Notes under the pieces: generated by a model
What the model saw: the letters and a program-made list of their open reading frames with translations, nothing else
What the model was told of the DNA's origin: nothing
Database searches by the model: none
Part shown: positions 34,500 to 43,771 of the stretch, piece after piece
How the letters are laid out: the number at the start of each line of letters is the position of its first letter
Numbering within the stretch: position 1 is the stretch's first letter
Assembly: GCF_015206885.1 (NCBI RefSeq)
Contig: NZ_JADEXY010000012.1
Span: 1-48,143 of the forward strand
Reading direction: 5' to 3'
DNA from: Microcystis aeruginosa LEGE 91341
Lineage (GTDB): Bacteria > Cyanobacteriota > Cyanobacteriia > Cyanobacteriales > Microcystaceae
Length of the DNA stretch: 48,143 nt
Translations under genes and position numbers: made by a program

Positions 34500-34795
34500 G
34501 GCCAGTCTCGAAAACCAAGTGGACGGCGCAGCACCTTGAAAACTCGGCTTAGGGGGTTCCGACCAGAAAAGCTTGGCCGGGTAAAAAGTCGCGCGCAACA
34601 AGTACAAGAAGCTATAGGCGGTCAACGTACCGTGGGACACACGGAATCGGGCTTCTGAAATGGGGCGAAAGTCTGTGGACTCTGTGTAAGACAGTACATG
34701 GTTTTTTAACTGTGGTATGCGACGGTGGTGGAAGCAGAAACTTAAATCGTGAGGTTTAGGAATCGCCGCACTTTTAGGGCGGCGAGGATGTCAAA
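34500..34795 (+). pseudogene. Decayed tnpB tail with IS200/IS605-type right end
   Basis: The segment holds the end of a TnpB-like frame, split by a frameshift. One frame gives QRTVGHTESG at 34626-34652. Another gives KWGESLWTLCKTVHGFLTV and then DGGGSRNLNREV, ending in TAG at 34757. It is followed by a CGCCGC/GCGGCG hairpin (34764-34786) and AGGATGTCAA, as at the right end of these elements. The region before it is too decayed to read, so the left border is approximate. In living elements this tail also encodes the omega RNA guide. Confidence 0.65.
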
Positions 34796-34835
34796 ATAAG
34801 AATAAGTAATGTAAATTTTCTTAGAATCAGCCCCC

Positions 34836-36023
34836 ATGCGTGTAATTCTCATGACCGGTAAAGGAGGCGTGGGTAAAACCTCCGTCGCCGCCGCTACAGG
34901 ACTCCGCTGCGCCGAACTTGGCTATAAAACCCTAGTTCTCAGCACCGATCCCGCTCACTCTCTCGCTGACAGTTTCGATCTCGAATTAGGTCACGATCCT
35001 CGTTTGGTACGTCCCCATCTTTGGGGGGCGGAATTAGATGCACTAATGGAATTGGAAGGCAACTGGGGCGCAGTAAAACGTTACATTACTCAGGTATTGC
35101 AAGCTAGGGGTTTAGATGGGGTGCAAGCGGAAGAATTAGCGATTTTACCCGGAATGGATGAGATTTTCGGCTTAGTTCGCATGAAGCGCCACTACGATGA
35201 GGGTACTTATGATGTGTTGATTATCGATTCCGCACCCACGGGGACAGCTTTACGATTGTTGAGTTTGCCAGAAGTGGGCGGTTGGTACATGAGAAGATTT
35301 TACAAACCTTTACAGGGAATGTCGGTGGCATTGCGACCACTGGTGGAACCTTTTTTTCGACCGATCGCCGGTTTTTCCCTGCCAGACAAGGAAGTTATGG
35401 ATGCTCCCTACGAGTTTTATGAGCAGATCGAGGCTTTAGAAAAGGTTTTGACCGATAATACTCAAACCTCGGTTCGTTTGGTGACAAACCCCGAAAAAAT
35501 GGTGATTAAGGAGTCTTTACGCGCCCATGCCTATCTAAGTCTCTATAATGTTTCCACCGATTTGATTATTGCTAATCGGATTATTCCCGACAAAGTAACC
35601 GATCCTTTCTTTGCTCGTTGGAAAGAAAATCAACAGGGTTATAAACAGGAAATTTACGATAATTTTCATCCTTTACCAGTTAAGGAAGTTCCTCTTTACT
35701 CCGAAGAAATGTGTGGTTTACCCGCTTTAGAAAGACTGAAAGAAACTCTTTTTGCTGGGGAAGATCCGACTAAGGTTTATTACCAAGAAAACACCATTCG
35801 GGTAGTTCAAAAGGAAAATAATTACAGTCTGGAATTATATTTACCCGGCATACCCAAGGAACAGATACAACTCAATAAAACTGGAGACGAGTTAAATATT
35901 CGCATTGGGAATCACCGTCGTAATTTAGTCTTACCCCAAGCTTTAGCAGCCCTGAAACCTTCGGGAGCAAAAATGGAAGATGATTACCTGAAAATCTCTT
36001 TTAGCAACGTGGTGAAAGTGTAA
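34836..36023 (+). CDS. ArsA/GET3-family ATPase with Hsp20-like C-terminus
   Basis: This 395-residue protein has a deviant Walker A ([10 protein letters not shown], residues 7-16), switch motifs [15 protein letters not shown] and [14 protein letters not shown]. The C-terminal part (about 320-395) has the ArsA-HSP20 fold: [37 protein letters not shown]. Family members deliver tail-anchored membrane proteins (GET3) or energise arsenite export (ArsA). No arsenic gene and no GET3-type CxxC is visible, so the role here is open. It starts 40 bases after the tnpB relic. Confidence 0.93.
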   Translation: MRVILMTGKGGVGKTSVAAATGLRCAELGYKTLVLSTDPAHSLADSFDLELGHDPRLVRPHLWGAELDALMELEGNWGAVKRYITQVLQARGLDGVQAEELAILPGMDEIFGLVRMKRHYDEGTYDVLIIDSAPTGTALRLLSLPEVGGWYMRRFYKPLQGMSVALRPLVEPFFRPIAGFSLPDKEVMDAPYEFYEQIEALEKVLTDNTQTSVRLVTNPEKMVIKESLRAHAYLSLYNVSTDLIIANRIIPDKVTDPFFARWKENQQGYKQEIYDNFHPLPVKEVPLYSEEMCGLPALERLKETLFAGEDPTKVYYQENTIRVVQKENNYSLELYLPGIPKEQIQLNKTGDELNIRIGNHRRNLVLPQALAALKPSGAKMEDDYLKISFSNVVKV

Positions 36024-36033
36024 TTTCCCCAGA

Positions 36034-36130
36034 GTAGGTGGGGAGTGGGAAGTGGGAAGTGGCAAGTGGCAAGTGGGGAATTTCATCACCCCATCACCCC
36101 ATCACCCTAAAACCCCATCACCCCATCACC
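36034..36130. repeat. GTGGGAA and CATCACCC repeats
   Basis: AGTGGGA/AGTGGCA heptamers run from 36046 to about 36075. CATCACC-type units run from 36084 to 36130, partly as reverse complements of the G-rich type. They are non-coding. Confidence 0.8.
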
Positions 36131-36179
36131 AGACAATTGACTTTTTCAACAAACCTTACTGATGATTTTCCCAGAAAAA

Positions 36180-36935
36180 TCAAGAGAGCAGTCTTTTTTC
36201 TAACCATGCCAGGACACTTTCAACATCAGCCACTTTTTCTCCTTTAGGTATAGGTGGACGTTGTACCATGACCACGGTTATTCCCAACTCTCTAGCGGCG
36301 ATAATTTTGGCGTAGGTGGCATCACCGCCGCTATTTTTACTCACGATCGCCCCAATGTTATATTCTTGTAAAAGAGAGCGCTCTGACTGTAAGGAAAAAG
36401 GCCCCCGTTCCAATAATAATTTTCCAACCGGTAGGATGGCATCTGGTTCCGGCGGGTCAATCATCCGCATCAAAAACCAGATATTTTTTAGATGTGCATA
36501 ACTTGCCAGTTCTTGCCGACCAATAGTGAGAAATATCCGCGGCGCTAACCCAGGTAAAATATTCGCCGCCGCTTGATTGTTTTCTACTTCAATCCAATTA
36601 TCTCCAGATACTTTTTCCCAAGCTGGACGACTTAACGTTAATCGAGGAATACCACAATCCGAAGCGGCTTGAGCGGCATTAAAGGAAATTTGCGCGGCAA
36701 AGGGATGGGTGGCATCAATTAAACAATCAATGCCTTCTTGCCGCAGATAATTGGCTAACCCGGTGGCACCACCAAACCCCCCCCGGCGAGAAGGAGTTGT
36801 GAGAGTAATCGGTTCTCTCGTGCGACCGGCAAAGGAAGCGATGGCATCTATACCCGGAATTGCCGCAATTTTAGCCGCTAATGCCGCCGCTTCCCCCGTT
36901 CCCCCTAAAATCAGCACTCTTTTATTTTTAGTCAT
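36180..36935 (-). CDS. cobK: Precorrin-6A reductase
   Basis: This 251-residue NAD(P)H-dependent enzyme reduces a double bond of the corrin macrocycle in cobalamin synthesis. It has the Rossmann start RVLILGGTGEAAALA, the LIDATHPFAAQISFNA motif that includes the conserved HPFA, and the end VADVESVLAWLEKRL. Homologues are called CobK or, in the anaerobic pathway, CbiJ; cyanobacteria use the anaerobic type, so cbiJ would also be correct. No other cob gene adjoins it. Confidence 0.94.
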   Translation of the reverse strand: MTKNKRVLILGGTGEAAALAAKIAAIPGIDAIASFAGRTREPITLTTPSRRGGFGGATGLANYLRQEGIDCLIDATHPFAAQISFNAAQAASDCGIPRLTLSRPAWEKVSGDNWIEVENNQAAANILPGLAPRIFLTIGRQELASYAHLKNIWFLMRMIDPPEPDAILPVGKLLLERGPFSLQSERSLLQEYNIGAIVSKNSGGDATYAKIIAARELGITVVMVQRPPIPKGEKVADVESVLAWLEKRLLS

Positions 36936-36985
36936 CCAGCAATCGCCAAAAGGCTTCCACTGATATTCAGCAGACCCTAATTAAC

Positions 36986-37936
36986 TTAACAATATAATCC
37001 CTGAATCCACTGCCATTCTTGGGCTAATCCTTCGGCTAAAGAGACTTGGGGATTATAACCTAGAATAGTACGCGCTTTGGTGACATCGGCGGCGGTGTGA
37101 CGGGCATCTCCCCGGGCCAATCCTTGATGCGATCGCTCGATCGGTTTACCGATGACTTTTTCCATCGTATCCAAGACATCCAGCAAAACCACGCGACTGC
37201 CACCACCAATATTAAACACCTCACCCACCGCTTCCGGCACTACGGCAGCGGCTAAATTAGCGGCTACAGCATCGCTAATGAAGGTAAAATCGCGGGTTTG
37301 TTTTCCATCTCCGTAGATGCCGATGGGTTTGCCTGCGATCGCGGATTGAAAAAACTTATGGAAAGCCATATCGGGACGTTGCCGTGGTCCATAAACGGTG
37401 AAATAACGCAAGGCAGTGACGGGAACGTTAAAATTCTGGTGATATAGCCAACAGAGTCTTTCTGCCGCTAATTTGGTGATGCCGTAGGGTGAAACCGGTT
37501 GGGGACAAAGGGTTTCCGGAGTCGGCATCGTTTCCGCATTGCCATACACCGAGGAAGTGGAGGCAAAAACCATCCGTTGTAAAGAAGAGGTTTCCTTAGC
37601 GGCCTCAAGAATAATTTGAGTAGCATTTATATTTCTTTCGGTATATTGACGAAATCCATCACCCCAGCTTGCTCTGACTCCTGCTTGGGCTGCCTGATGG
37701 AATAATACTTCTACTCCTTGCAGCAGTTGTCTCCAGTCGAGGGCTTGTATATCCGCTTCAATTAACTTAAATTCGGGATATTTTGCTAGAATATGGGCGT
37801 TTTGGCGCTTTAAACTGGGGTCGTAATAATCATTAAATTGATCGATACCGATCACCTGATCTCCTTGTTCTAAAAGCTTTTGTGCCAAGTTAGAACCGAT
37901 AAAACCCGCGACACCAGTAACAATATGAGTAGCCAT
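36986..37936 (-). CDS. NAD-dependent nucleotide-sugar epimerase
   Basis: This 316-residue short-chain dehydrogenase of the extended type has HIVTGVAGFIGSN (Rossmann), the catalytic YGITK (Tyr and Lys) and serine in ASTSSVYGN, and ALRYFTVYGPRQRPDMA. It is most like UDP-glucuronate/UDP-glucose 4-epimerases of envelope polysaccharide synthesis. The exact sugar is not fixed by the sequence. It is separated from cobK by 50 bases on the same strand; no functional link is clear. Confidence 0.93.
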   Translation of the reverse strand: MATHIVTGVAGFIGSNLAQKLLEQGDQVIGIDQFNDYYDPSLKRQNAHILAKYPEFKLIEADIQALDWRQLLQGVEVLFHQAAQAGVRASWGDGFRQYTERNINATQIILEAAKETSSLQRMVFASTSSVYGNAETMPTPETLCPQPVSPYGITKLAAERLCWLYHQNFNVPVTALRYFTVYGPRQRPDMAFHKFFQSAIAGKPIGIYGDGKQTRDFTFISDAVAANLAAAVVPEAVGEVFNIGGGSRVVLLDVLDTMEKVIGKPIERSHQGLARGDARHTAADVTKARTILGYNPQVSLAEGLAQEWQWIQGLYC

Positions 37937-37971
37937 TTAATCCTAGTCGTTGATATTTTGTATCGATTTTG

Positions 37972-38345
37972 ACATACTCCCACCGTCAAGCTACGCTGTG
38001 ACGGGGGATTCTTTCCATATCACTATCGGAAATTCCTTGTTCAACGAGACAGCTTAGATTCTCAATGTCTCCACTGAAAACCCACAGGCCGGACTCTCCC
38101 AAGGCGTTTGGGTCGGTTTCTGTTTGCCCAACAGTACCGTTGAGATAATTTTCCAAATATTGTAACCCTTTTTTAAGAATATTTATTGCTGCATTATGAT
38201 CCCTATCTAAGATTGTTTGACAATCAGGGCATTGATGAGTTCTAGTGCTTAATGTTTTTTGAACTCTCGTCCCACAAACTGAACAATCCTGAGAAGTGAA
38301 ATGCGGTGGTACAGCAATACAGACAATTCGTAGCGGTTTAGTTTT
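37972..38345 (-). pseudogene. TnpB C-terminal fragment with right-end hairpin
   Basis: On the minus strand, 38345 down to the TGA at 37986 reads as a TnpB end: RIVCIAVPPHFTSQDCSVCG, the second Cys pair CPDC, then LDRDHNAAINILKKGLQYL and a tail with GQTETDPN and GESGLWVF. The zinc ribbon and late RuvC aspartate are present, but a TAA at 38346-38348 cuts it off and the N-terminal two thirds are missing. After the stop, the terminal hairpin (ACGGTGGGAGTATGTCAA) fits an IS200/IS605 end. It sits beside the epimerase start. Confidence 0.85.
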
Positions 38346-38520
38346 TTAGGGCTATCATATTTGGTTTTTTATGCAAGTTTTCCAGCAGATAATTATCAAT
38401 TGGTAACTCTGTTAGTCTATCTTGATATTTTGGGGAGGAACTATTCAGAGACTTAAGGTTTTTAAGAATCTCTGGGATTGCTTGCCAAGGTGCTTCCATA
38501 CTTTTGAGAAAGGTTTTCAT
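38338..38520 (-). CDS. Small hypothetical ORF, 60 residues
   Basis: This frame starts 15 bases after the type II NADH dehydrogenase gene and runs into the TnpB fragment, overlapping it by 8 bases. The product (MKTFLKSMEAPWQAIP, then LKNLKSLNSSSP) is not recognised and the TnpB insertion may have cut its end. It may be a remnant of a gene broken by the element or a spurious frame. Confidence 0.3.
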   Translation of the reverse strand: MKTFLKSMEAPWQAIPEILKNLKSLNSSSPKYQDRLTELPIDNYLLENLHKKPNMIALKN

Positions 38521-38535
38521 GGATTTTAACTACAA

Positions 38536-39768
38536 TTAACGAGTATTTTTTGATTCAATCGGTTGTTTAGATAACACCGGTGAATAACGGAGTCGGAGAA
38601 GAATTTTTTTTGCCCAATGTTGAAACACTTTCAACTGATGGCGTTTGCTGGGTAAACGCAGTATATAGACAAATCGACGCATTATATCGGCTAATTTACC
38701 AGTAATATTAATGCCAAAACTGGAGACAAGGGCTGATTGTTTACCCAGGGTTAACATATCACCTAAATGCAGATAATAATAGGGTTGGGGCGATTTTTTT
38801 CTGATTACTGCCGAGATATTTTTGGCTACTACACTGGCTGCTTGATAGGCTGCCTGTGCTGTGGCAGGAATTACCTGTTTACTAGGATAAATTTCGGCTA
38901 GATCCCCAAGGGCAAACACTTCGGGATAGTCGATTAATTGTAAACTGGAACGGGTTAATAATTTGCCTTGTGCTGTTTTCTGACAATCTAAATTATTGAT
39001 CCAATCCTGTGCCTCAGTTCCTGCTGTCCACAATAATAAATCAATGGGGATAACCTCATTTGTATTATCTTTAAATACGGTTATGGAATTAGCGGTAACT
39101 TCCTTTAATCCCGTGTTTAAATAGAGACTAACATTCTTGGCTAAAAGGGAACGATAGGAAGCAACACGCACCGATTTAGGGAAGTTTTGCAGTATTTCCT
39201 CGTTCCTTTCCACTAGGTGAACTTTGCCTTTTTTTCCTAAACGATCAGCCACCTTACAGGCTAATTCTACCCCATTGGGACCGCCGCCAATAATGGCTAA
39301 ATTAATTGAGGATTTTCCTTGAGTTTCTAAGTCATGAATTGCCGTTTGTAATTTTTCCACATCCTCTAAACTCCGAAAAGTTAGCCCATAATCGGCTAAC
39401 CCCGGTATAGCCGGCCAACGATTCCGCACTCCCACCGCTAAAACAAGGTAATCGTAATCTATAACTTCCTCATTTTCTAAATATACTTGATGATTATTTA
39501 AGTCAATATTACTGGCTTTTTGAGGTTTTAAATTAACCTGAGTTCCTGTTAATAATTGACGGTAGGAGGGGGCAATTTCCCAGCGTTGCAATTCTCCTGT
39601 AATTAGTTCATAGAGAAGGGGAGTAAAGAGAAAATGGTCTTTTGGTTCGACTAAAGTTATTTGCCATTGACCTGATTTTACTGCTGTTAATCGACTCAAA
39701 TCGAGTGCCGTATATAACCCTCCAAAACCACCTCCCAGAATGCAAATCTTAGTTATAGGTTTATTCAT
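38536..39768 (-). CDS. Type II NAD(P)H dehydrogenase
   Basis: This 410-residue flavoprotein has FAD-binding ICILGGGFGGLYTALDL and NAD-binding LAIIGGGPNGVELACKVADRLG, plus ELITGELQRWEIAPSYR and the late EVFALGDLAEI. It should transfer electrons from NAD(P)H to a quinone at the membrane without pumping protons. Among cyanobacterial homologues (NdbA/B/C) it most resembles NdbB, reported to reduce demethylphylloquinone in vitamin K1 synthesis. I would not fix the letter. It overlaps the preceding SGNH-like gene by 4 bases (ATGA), so it is coupled to the MBOAT pair, an unusual partnership. Confidence 0.9.
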   Translation of the reverse strand: MNKPITKICILGGGFGGLYTALDLSRLTAVKSGQWQITLVEPKDHFLFTPLLYELITGELQRWEIAPSYRQLLTGTQVNLKPQKASNIDLNNHQVYLENEEVIDYDYLVLAVGVRNRWPAIPGLADYGLTFRSLEDVEKLQTAIHDLETQGKSSINLAIIGGGPNGVELACKVADRLGKKGKVHLVERNEEILQNFPKSVRVASYRSLLAKNVSLYLNTGLKEVTANSITVFKDNTNEVIPIDLLLWTAGTEAQDWINNLDCQKTAQGKLLTRSSLQLIDYPEVFALGDLAEIYPSKQVIPATAQAAYQAASVVAKNISAVIRKKSPQPYYYLHLGDMLTLGKQSALVSSFGINITGKLADIMRRFVYILRLPSKRHQLKVFQHWAKKILLRLRYSPVLSKQPIESKNTR

Positions 39769-40724
39769 GGATTTTTATTCTCAGTTGTGTTTAGGATGGG
39801 TTTCAGTTCCGAAACTAATTGTTCTGAACGAATAATTCTTGCTGGAGGCAAAAGATGATAATGGGTATCAGCAAAAATGGTGGAATCGGTCTTAATATTC
39901 AAGTCTTTCGGATCATAAATTGTTGGCACAACCCGACTTAATTCTTCGGCAGATTTGCGAATATTAGCGACGGTTTTATCATCATTTTTAGCATAAACCC
40001 AGGGCAAAGAAACCACTAAAATCGCCCCTTTTGCTTCTAAATCTTTCCTGAGTTTTTCAATAGCTTTAATTGAGTGAGCAGAGGCAGGAGTATCAAAGGT
40101 CATTTGCCACCATTTCCCCGTTCTTTCCTTAACTATAGTCGGATCTCCTCTGTCAGTAATCGGCTCGGAATAATAACCCGTCATTCTGCCTTTTGTGAAT
40201 AAATCAACCGTGGATTTAGTGACTGCACGCATCCCCGGAATACCTAATAACCAAGTATCCTCGATCATGGTTTTTAAAGGTATCCCACCTAACCCCGGTT
40301 TACCAATAGCGACGCTAAAAGGTGCGGATCCCCAAAGTCCTTCGCCGCGATTAAAACCGTCCTCATCCATGAGCATGAGATATTCAGGAATCAGCAGAAT
40401 GACATCCCCTTTGCGTGCTTTTTCGAGAATCATAGCAGCAATGACATTTAACCCGATGTCCCCCTGTAAACCGAGGTTAACCACCGGAATTCCCAATTCT
40501 TTGGCCATTAGTTCCGAATTTATGGTATAATGCGCCCCCGATCCTGCCGTGACGATTAAACGCCGCGGTCCTTCGATCCTAGCTGCGATCGCTGATTTGT
40601 CTTCGTACATCATCCGCAACCAGCTTAATTCGCCGCCGTAGATGACATTATAAACAAAGCCGAGAGACCAAGCGACTCCTAGGGAAGCTAACCAAGGGAA
40701 AGGGTTAAATGATTTAGTATTCAT
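39765..40724 (-). CDS. SGNH/DltD-like partner of the MBOAT acyltransferase
   Basis: This 319-residue protein has one N-terminal membrane anchor (FPWLASLGVAWSLGFVYNVIYGG). It continues with a GDSL/SGNH-type block I, LIVTAGSGAHYTINSE, the Gly motif GLQGDIGLN, and a late DTHYHLLPPAR holding Asp and His. Proteins of this kind, like DltD or AlgJ/X, take an acyl group from an MBOAT protein and attach it to a cell-surface polymer. It shares one base with the MBOAT stop (TGATG) and so must be translated with it. Confidence 0.82.
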   Translation of the reverse strand: MNTKSFNPFPWLASLGVAWSLGFVYNVIYGGELSWLRMMYEDKSAIAARIEGPRRLIVTAGSGAHYTINSELMAKELGIPVVNLGLQGDIGLNVIAAMILEKARKGDVILLIPEYLMLMDEDGFNRGEGLWGSAPFSVAIGKPGLGGIPLKTMIEDTWLLGIPGMRAVTKSTVDLFTKGRMTGYYSEPITDRGDPTIVKERTGKWWQMTFDTPASAHSIKAIEKLRKDLEAKGAILVVSLPWVYAKNDDKTVANIRKSAEELSRVVPTIYDPKDLNIKTDSTIFADTHYHLLPPARIIRSEQLVSELKPILNTTENKNP

Positions 40725-42184
40725 CAGAATTCAAAGTAAATAAAGTCACCGGTATTAGTGGAAGCTAGGAGAATAGTTAAACCTAGCAATATTTTGGACA
40801 GCCAAGGCGATAACAATAGTTCATATTCAAACTTTTTCTGGGCAATAGCCAGATGTTCGAGGATTAAAACAATGATACCAAGAACTAAAGCAACGCTTAA
40901 AACTGCTCCTTGATTGAGACTATAGGAACTAAAAATCTCTCCGATATTAGCTAAGGAATAATTGAAAGGATTGGCAATAACCAGAATTTTGCCGATTAAT
41001 CTTCTGGTGTTCATCTCCATGAAAAAGAGACAACCAAAAATGACCGCCAATTGCGTTAAAGCCCAGGAGACAATTTGCGGCTGAGAAACGTATTTTCCGA
41101 CGAAAGCATAGAAAGGTCTGCCTAGATAACGCAGTAATAATAATAATGCCCCGTGGTAAGCACCCCAAAAGATAAAATTCCAAGCTGCACCATGCCAGAA
41201 ACCTGAAAGAGTAAAGGTAATGAATAGATAAAAAGGCGCCCAATTTTTATTGGAACCCATCAGGGGTAAAAACACATAATCTCGAAACCAAGTGCTAAGG
41301 GTAATATGCCAACGTCGCCAAAATTCGTTAATACTTTGGGATGTGTAGGGAGCTAAAAAGTTTAATTCCAATCTAATGCCGACAAAATAGGCTAAACCAA
41401 CAGCAATAAAGCTATAACCGCCGAAGTCAAAATAGATTCTCAGGGTGAATAAAAAGGCCTCAAACCAGATATACCAAGCATTGTCAATCATTTTATCTAA
41501 TTCGATGTAGGGAGCTAGGTTATCGGCGAGGACAAATTTCATAAATAAACCGAGGGAAAGCCAACGCAAACCCTTCTCGAAGTTTTCTCCTGTAAATTTG
41601 AGGCGAAATCCCTCCATTTGTGGTAATAAATCCCGGCGACGCTCGATCGGACCTGCGACAATCTGGGGGAAAAAGGAGATAAAATTGACATAATCGAGGA
41701 CGGCTAGGGGTTTCTTTTTCTTTTCCCGTAGGGAGTCCACCACGAAAGCCACCATCTGGAAGGTATAGAAGGATACCCCCGGCGGTATTTGGCTAGGCAC
41801 GGGAATTGGGGAAAGTTCCTTCCAGTTAGGGGGGAGAGAAACGAATAATCCGATGATTTCCTCGACAAAAAAGCCGAAATACTTGAAGTAGGCGAGGACG
41901 AGAATATCGATGACGATAACGATAGTGGCTAGGAGATTCGCTTTCCAGCCGCTCATTTTCAGCACTAGCCAGACCATAATGTAGTTAAAGGCTAGGGAGA
42001 CGATGAAAACGAGGAAGCTGGTACGACTGGCGTAATAAAATAGGATTAGGGACAGCACCGCTAATCCGACCCCATCAAAAACACCTCGCCAGAGATTGAA
42101 AGACTTCGCCAGGTAGCGCGCCGTTAAGAAAGGAACGCTAAAAAGGATTAATATCCACCAAAATATAAAATCAGAGTAATTCAA
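40724..42184 (-). CDS. MBOAT family membrane O-acyltransferase
   Basis: This 486-residue membrane protein has about ten hydrophobic segments. The conserved MBOAT region includes IPVPSQIPPGVSFYTFQM, FFPQIVAGPIER, EFWRRWHITLSTWFRDYVFLPL and the catalytic His in FTLSGFWHGAAWNFIFWG. AlgI and PatA of this family acetylate exopolysaccharide or cell wall. With the SGNH partner next to it, transfer of an acyl (probably acetyl) group to a surface polymer is likely. Polymer unknown. Confidence 0.93.
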   Translation of the reverse strand: MNYSDFIFWWILILFSVPFLTARYLAKSFNLWRGVFDGVGLAVLSLILFYYASRTSFLVFIVSLAFNYIMVWLVLKMSGWKANLLATIVIVIDILVLAYFKYFGFFVEEIIGLFVSLPPNWKELSPIPVPSQIPPGVSFYTFQMVAFVVDSLREKKKKPLAVLDYVNFISFFPQIVAGPIERRRDLLPQMEGFRLKFTGENFEKGLRWLSLGLFMKFVLADNLAPYIELDKMIDNAWYIWFEAFLFTLRIYFDFGGYSFIAVGLAYFVGIRLELNFLAPYTSQSINEFWRRWHITLSTWFRDYVFLPLMGSNKNWAPFYLFITFTLSGFWHGAAWNFIFWGAYHGALLLLLRYLGRPFYAFVGKYVSQPQIVSWALTQLAVIFGCLFFMEMNTRRLIGKILVIANPFNYSLANIGEIFSSYSLNQGAVLSVALVLGIIVLILEHLAIAQKKFEYELLLSPWLSKILLGLTILLASTNTGDFIYFEF

Positions 42185-42360
42185 GCCTTGTTAACTCCTG
42201 ATGGTCTGTGTAACCTTGTTTGAGATGGGTTTCCTGACTTCTGGTGCTCAGAGACGAGGGATTTTCTTGACAAGCCTATCAAACTTTGTCAAACTTGTCC
42301 ATAAAATTACCTTCATCCATCCTAAAAAATCGAGGCTAGACAAGCAATGCTTTATCAAAA

Positions 42361-42570
42361 ACTGTGATTGATTGTGAAGGTTCCGAATACGAAATTCTCG
42401 ATTCTTTAGCGGCAACTTGTCAATTAGGACAAATTAAAATTATCATGATGGAATGACATAAAAAGGGTCCCGATGCTTTAGTCAAACATCTGCAAGACTT
42501 CGGTTTTATCATCTTCTCCCGGATGCCTCGCAGTAAAAATGTCGGCACTTTGTACGCAATTAAACCCTAA
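42361..42570 (+). pseudogene. FkbM methyltransferase C-terminal relic
   Basis: In one frame the DNA reads DCEGSEYEILDSLAA, then IIMMEW with the Trp codon replaced by an in-frame TGA at 42454-42456. It goes on HKKGPDALVKHLQDFGF and ends NVGTLYAIKP-stop at 42568. DCEGSEYEIL is the SAM-binding region of the FkbM family. The N-terminal part is missing and no start or ribosome-binding site is present. It is best seen as a decayed tail. Confidence 0.8.
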
Positions 42571-42596
42571 AGTATAGAAGTGAGGTGATAGGAAAA

Positions 42597-42680
42597 TGGG
42601 GAAATGGGCAAATGGGCAAATGGGCAAATGGGCAAATGGGCAAATGGGCAAATGGGCAAATGGGCAAATGGGCAAATGGT
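42597..42680. repeat. Octamer tandem repeat (GGGCAAAT)
   Basis: About nine to ten head-to-tail copies of GGGCAAAT, the first one as GGGGAAAT. The copies are almost perfect, which implies recent expansion or strong constraint. Reading frames over it on both strands are artefacts of the repeat. Confidence 0.95.
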
Positions 42681-42816
42681 TCTTCTGGTTTCTGTGTGGA
42701 AACGAGGTCTATACTGATAGTTTATTTAACAAAATAGTTCTAAAAGTCTTTCCCAGTAAACATTTCACGATTTCATAAGCAAAAATTATCACACAAAGTC
42801 GAGAAGAGCCGGGAAG

Positions 42817-43482
42817 TTACCAAGTATTCGGTTGAAAGTCGGCATCATTAATAATGGCCACCGTATCCCCGGAGGGTTTAATCACAAATAGACCTTTTTT
42901 ATAAGCGTATCGATCGATTCCTTCGTTGATTTCAATTCCCGCCACCGCACCGTAAGCTTGATAGTTTTGATAATGGGGAAAGGCGATTTTAAAGCGGGTC
43001 AATTTTTCGATAAATTCATCCACATCATCTTTAGATAATCTAGATTTACATTCCACCACCACGAGATCGGTATCATCGACGGCTAGGATATCAATTTCCA
43101 TGGCGATGCCCTGACGTTTGACTCTAGCGCGGGGATAAACTTCCTTAATATCGATGCCTTTTTCCTGAAAAAGCCGCAAAACCGCTGGTTCTACCAATTC
43201 TTCCACAAATCGACCCCAGCGAGTGGTCAGACTATCTACCGCTTTGCTGGTTCTTTCTACGGTGCGTTTCAGTTCTGCCATAGAGCGATCGGCCTCGGCA
43301 GCCCGGCGCTCGCTTTCTAATTTCGCTTCGGCAGCCCGGCACTCGTTTTCTAATTTCGCTTCGGCGAAGACGCGTTCCATTTCAGCCCGACGAAGATCGC
43401 TTTCCCGTAAACGGCGATCAAACTCCTCCGCGGAAGCGCGGAATAGTTGGTAAATGTCCTCAAGGGTTACAGGTTCACTCAT
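42817..43482 (-). CDS. DUF3782 family PD-(D/E)XK nuclease-like protein
   Basis: This 221-residue protein starts with SEPVTLEDIYQLFRASAEEFD and has a charged coiled coil with repeats of AEAKLENECRAAEAK. The C-terminal domain has GIAMEIDILAVDDTDLVVVECKS, i.e. the E, the D and the ECK of a PD-(D/E)XK fold, all intact. The family is common in Microcystis and other cyanobacteria. No function is proven; a nuclease role is inferred from the residues. It stands alone. Confidence 0.9.
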   Translation of the reverse strand: MSEPVTLEDIYQLFRASAEEFDRRLRESDLRRAEMERVFAEAKLENECRAAEAKLESERRAAEADRSMAELKRTVERTSKAVDSLTTRWGRFVEELVEPAVLRLFQEKGIDIKEVYPRARVKRQGIAMEIDILAVDDTDLVVVECKSRLSKDDVDEFIEKLTRFKIAFPHYQNYQAYGAVAGIEINEGIDRYAYKKGLFVIKPSGDTVAIINDADFQPNTW

Positions 43483-43771
43483 AACTCATAACTTACTTCC
43501 AAAACACCCTCCATCATTTTAGCGATTCCGTCGAGAAGCCGGACGAGAGCGAGAGAGAAAAACGGAAATAAATATTAAGAATTATGTAAAAGACTTGACA
43601 AATGTGCGGGGGGGACTTTTTCTTGGAATTTACTTGGTTCCAAAACTTGCATAATCCTTGCAACGCTCAAAGAGCTTGATTTTAGATGAAACTAACCATA
43701 TCGCTCAACCTCCGAGAGAATGCTAATATAAAAAAGCTATTGGCTAATTTTTTCCTATTTTAACTCGCAAT

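Noticed and set aside
42597-42680. Possible CRISPR array
   Set aside because: Copies are only 8 bases long and directly adjacent with no spacers; a simple tandem repeat.
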